Assembly (NCBI GenBank): GCA_002363385.1
Contig: DEVL01000004.1
Location: 1-7,611, forward strand
Source of the DNA: Stenotrophomonas maltophilia
GTDB taxonomy: Bacteria > Pseudomonadota > Gammaproteobacteria > Xanthomonadales > Xanthomonadaceae
Reading direction: 5' to 3'
Length of the DNA stretch: 7,611 nucleotides
Below, piece by piece: positions 5,546 through 7,611 of the stretch; within the stretch, counting starts at the first letter, position 1, and every line of letters starts with the position of its first letter. The notes under the pieces were generated by a model. It had not been told where the DNA came from and did no database searches. It saw only the letters and a program-made list of their open reading frames with translations. Made by a program: the position numbers and the translations under genes.

Positions 5546-5929
5546 ATGAAGTCCCTGCTTGCCCTGTTCTCGGTCGCCGTGCTCGCCACCTCCGCGTCCT
5601 CCGCGTTCGCCCAGTCCAACGAGATGATCCCGCCGGAAATGGCGCCGCGTTCGGTCGGCAAGGACGGAATGGTCTGTGGCAAGGTCGAGAAGGCCCGCTA
5701 CGCCGAAGGCTCTGAAGGCCAGCCGACCTTCCTGTACATGGGCGGTGCGTTCCCGCGCCACACCTTCTCGGCCCGCATCGCCGGCGCCAACCGCGACAAG
5801 TTCACCTTCCCGCTGGAATCACTGGAAGGCAAGACCGTCTGCGTGATCGGCAAGATCGCCCGCGATGCCTCGCGCGCTGAAATCGAAGTCAGCTCGCCGT
5901 CCAGCCTGAAGCTGGCCAACATCAAGTAA
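5546..5929 (+). CDS. Small exported protein, probable OB-fold
   Basis: This is a 127-aa protein. A clear Sec signal peptide covers residues 1-22 (MKSLL, hydrophobic core, then A-F-A before Q23, a type I signal peptidase site). The mature domain of about 105 aa contains GMVCGKVEKARY (41-52), FLYMGGAFPRHTFSARI (62-78), and EGKTVCVIGKIARDASRAEIEVSSPSSL (94-121). The 'G-K-x-V-C-V-x-G-K-I...A-E-I-E-V-x-x-P-x-x-L' pattern resembles an OB-fold barrel as seen in small periplasmic OB-fold proteins. That is a structural guess, not a recognised family. C44 and C99 could form a disulfide. GGAG at 5533-5536 lies 9 nt before ATG 5546. The FliA-like promoter and position between cheW and a receptor suggest a periplasmic accessory role in motility or chemosensing. 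The function is unknown. Confidence 0.88.
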   Translation: MKSLLALFSVAVLATSASSAFAQSNEMIPPEMAPRSVGKDGMVCGKVEKARYAEGSEGQPTFLYMGGAFPRHTFSARIAGANRDKFTFPLESLEGKTVCVIGKIARDASRAEIEVSSPSSLKLANIK

Positions 5930-5944
5930 TCCCCGTACGCCCTG

Positions 5945-5968
5945 CCACGCCGGCACCGGCCGGCGTGG
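5945..5968 (+). terminator. GC-rich hairpin after the exported-protein gene
   Basis: CCACGCCGGC (5945-5954) and GCCGGCGTGG (5959-5968) form a perfect 10-bp stem with a 4-nt ACCG loop, 15 nt after the stop codon. No U tract follows. It may attenuate read-through into MCP-C or protect the 3' end of the upstream message. Confidence 0.5.
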
Positions 5969-5977
5969 TCGCTGCAA

Positions 5978-5994
5978 CCGGCCACCTCGGCCGG
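5978..5994. repeat. Second short GC hairpin before MCP-C
   Basis: CCGGCC (5978-5983) and GGCCGG (5989-5994) form a 6-bp stem with a 5-nt loop. It lies 31 nt upstream of the MCP-C start and may affect leader structure. It is short enough to be chance in DNA of this composition. Confidence 0.3.
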
Positions 5995-6024
5995 ACGCGT
6001 TTGCCACTGGAGACCGCACCTGCC

Positions 6025-7611
6025 ATGCCGTGGATCAACAACCTCAAACTGATGCCCAAGTTGATGCTGACTTTCGGCGTCCTCCTGCTGGTGATGCTGC
6101 TGCAGGGCATCGTGGCCTACCGTGGCCTCCACTCGCTCAACGGTGTCACCACCGAGTTGGCCGGCGCCCGCATGGACAGCATCCGCACTGCGGGCGAGCT
6201 GCGCGGCATGGTCGGTGAGTACCGCAACTCCGCCTATCAGGGCCTCATCCGCGCCAGCGACGACGTCAAGGCCCAGGCCAAGGCGCGCGCAGCGGAACTG
6301 CGCACCCAGATCGACGCGTCGATCAAAAAATATCCCGAGCTGATCGACAATCCCCAGCAGAAGAAGCTGTTCGACACCTTCGCCAAGGACTGGACCGATA
6401 CGCTGGCGTCCTACGACGCCGTCACCGAAATGCTGGAACTGGACCTGCCGGACGACGCCATCGATACGTTCGTCGGCGAAACCCGGACCAAGCATGCCAA
6501 GGCCTCGGCCGCCCTGGAGGCGCTGATCGCCGAAGACAACCGCCTTTCGCGCGCGTCCAGTGAGAAGGCCGCATCCACCTATGCCGCCTCGGCCACCCTG
6601 ACGGTCATCACCCTGCTCGGCGGCGCCGCCCTGGGCCTGGTGCTGGTGTATCTGTTCGCCCGTTCGCTGGTCGGCAGCATGCGCGGTGCCGTCTCGGTCG
6701 CCAACGATGTCGCCAGCGGCAAGCTCGATGGTCACATCGATGTCAGCCGCAAGGACGAAGTGGGTGACCTGCTGCAGGCCATGCAGCGCATGCAGCGCGA
6801 TCTGCGCGAACGCACCGAAACCGACCAGGCCATCGCCCGTGAGAATCTGCGCATCCGTACTGCGCTGGACTACAGCTCCACCGGCGTGTGCCTGACCGAC
6901 GGCGAGATGAAGATCGTCTATACCAACCGTGCTCTGCAGCAGACGCTCAGCCAGCACGCCGACGAGCTGCACAAAGATCTGCCGGACTTCGACCCCGCCA
7001 CCGTGCTGGTCGGCAAGTCCGTCCTCGTTCTGGAAAAGAACAACCGCGCCGACGATCGCTTCATGAGCCAGCTGGAACAGCACGGCGTCGCACATCGCCA
7101 GCTGCAGTTCGGCCAGGCGCAGTTCGCGCAGTCGGTGACCTCCATCTTCAACGAACAGGGCGAGACCGTCGGCCATGTCGCTGAGTGGCGTGACCGCACC
7201 CCGGAGGCCCTGGTCGAAGCCGAAGTCGCCCGCGTCATCGCGCAGGCAGCGGCAGGCGATCTGTCCGGCCGTATCGTCAGCGAGGGCAAGGATGGCTTCT
7301 TCCTGCAGCTGGCCCAGCAGATCAATGGTCTGCTGGATGCCAACTCGGCCAGCATCGAACAGGTTTCCAATCTGCTGACCGCCCTGTCCCAGGGCGACCT
7401 GAGCGTGCGCATGCACGGCGACTTCCAGGGTGTGTTCGCCCGGATGCGCGACGATGCCAACGCCACGGCCGAACAGCTCAGCAGCATCGTTACCCGCATC
7501 AAGGACTCCAGCCAGGCCATCAGCTCGGCCGCCAGCGAAATCGCCACCGGCAACAGCGACCTGTCGCGTCGCACCGAGCAGCAGGCAGCGAATCTGGAAG
7601 AAACCGCTGCC
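6025..7611 (+). CDS. Methyl-accepting chemotaxis protein with periplasmic helical bundle, HAMP and PAS (MCP-C, 3' end off window)
   Basis: The frame is open from ATG 6025 to the last base (529 codons) and continues beyond the window. TM1 lies at about residues 12-32. A mostly helical periplasmic domain covers about 33-187, with size and composition like the four-helix-bundle MCP sensor. TM2 is at about 188-211 and HAMP at about 212-264 (KLDGHIDVSRKDEVGDLL). A PAS domain (about 277-393) is followed by two HAMP-like stretches (about 402-440 and 448-487). The signalling domain begins at about 504 and is cut before the hairpin tip. From the PAS domain onward it is clearly paralogous to MCP-B, and its end matches the start of MCP-A. 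GGAG at 6009-6012 is 12 nt upstream, a rather long spacing. No promoter is seen in the 95-nt gap, so it may be transcribed with the exported-protein gene. The ligand is unknown. A C-terminal tether cannot be assessed. Confidence 0.95.
   Translation, partial: MPWINNLKLMPKLMLTFGVLLLVMLLQGIVAYRGLHSLNGVTTELAGARMDSIRTAGELRGMVGEYRNSAYQGLIRASDDVKAQAKARAAELRTQIDASIKKYPELIDNPQQKKLFDTFAKDWTDTLASYDAVTEMLELDLPDDAIDTFVGETRTKHAKASAALEALIAEDNRLSRASSEKAASTYAASATLTVITLLGGAALGLVLVYLFARSLVGSMRGAVSVANDVASGKLDGHIDVSRKDEVGDLLQAMQRMQRDLRERTETDQAIARENLRIRTALDYSSTGVCLTDGEMKIVYTNRALQQTLSQHADELHKDLPDFDPATVLVGKSVLVLEKNNRADDRFMSQLEQHGVAHRQLQFGQAQFAQSVTSIFNEQGETVGHVAEWRDRTPEALVEAEVARVIAQAAAGDLSGRIVSEGKDGFFLQLAQQINGLLDANSASIEQVSNLLTALSQGDLSVRMHGDFQGVFARMRDDANATAEQLSSIVTRIKDSSQAISSAASEIATGNSDLSRRTEQQAANLEETAA
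6847..7533 (+). repeat. Paralogous PAS plus HAMP-like segment (copy of 2338-3015)
   Basis: From the shared LRIRTALD motif (residue 248 of MCP-B, 275 of MCP-C), the PAS domains and following GDF/GDL HAMP-like stretches of the two receptors align with a net gap of three codons inside the PAS. The post-PAS half (GFFLQLA...NGLLDAN...GDF-G-VFAR) is the best conserved. Everything upstream of this boundary is unrelated between the two receptors. Confidence 0.8.

Noticed and set aside
5698..7416. Long minus-strand open frame (about 572 codons) opposite the exported-protein gene and MCP-C
   Set aside because: It spans two well-supported plus-strand genes and their intergenic hairpins. The composition is Gly/His/Gln-rich low-complexity shadow sequence with no recognisable domain.
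1..7611. CRISPR arrays, insertion sequences, tRNA or rRNA genes, phage genes
   Set aside because: No short regularly spaced repeats, transposase motifs, tRNA-like cloverleaf or rRNA segments were seen. The only long repeats are paralogous receptor coding segments.

Overview
This window is part of a flagellar chemotaxis gene cluster from a GC-rich gammaproteobacterium. All convincing genes lie on the + strand. Tandem chemoreceptor genes next to cheW and ycgR, strong G/C preference at third codon positions, and a receptor ending in a W-x-x-F tether together suggest the Xanthomonadaceae (Stenotrophomonas or Xanthomonas-like). That assignment is an inference from style and gene content; no marker gene is present to settle it.

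Layout. (1) Bases 1-879 are the C-terminal signalling half of a methyl-accepting chemotaxis protein (MCP-A) ending in EWQEF, followed by a strong intrinsic terminator (907-940). (2) Bases 1106-3780 form a tightly spaced two-gene unit. The first gene encodes a small membrane-anchored protein with C-x-C pairs, resembling a thioredoxin-fold DUF6436 protein. The second encodes an unusual chemoreceptor (MCP-B) whose N-terminus is a six-helix membrane domain rich in histidine instead of a periplasmic ligand-binding domain. (3) Bases 3920-4699 encode a YcgR-type PilZ flagellar brake with intact c-di-GMP motifs. (4) Bases 4879-5373 encode the coupling protein CheW. (5) Bases 5546-5929 encode a small exported protein with a probable OB-fold. 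(6) From 6025 to the window edge lies a third chemoreceptor (MCP-C) with a conventional layout: periplasmic helical bundle, HAMP, PAS, HAMP-like repeats and the start of the signalling domain. It is cut by the window end.

Regulation. Four intergenic regions carry a match to the flagellar sigma factor FliA (sigma-28) promoter, -35 TAAA / 15-16 nt / -10 GCCGATAA. They lie upstream of the thioredoxin-like/MCP-B pair, ycgR, cheW and the exported protein. MCP-C has no promoter I can see and may be read through from the exported-protein gene. The ycgR promoter is also bracketed by a 12-bp direct repeat spaced 53 bp apart.

How the parts fit. MCP-A, -B and -C would feed the CheW-CheA core, and YcgR would add c-di-GMP control of the motor. 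The thioredoxin-like and OB-fold proteins are not textbook chemotaxis components. Their FliA-type promoters make them candidate accessory factors of this motility system, and they are the least explained parts of the window. The receptors share long, nearly identical DNA segments, and the first bases of the window match the last ones, so the receptor array probably continues on both sides.
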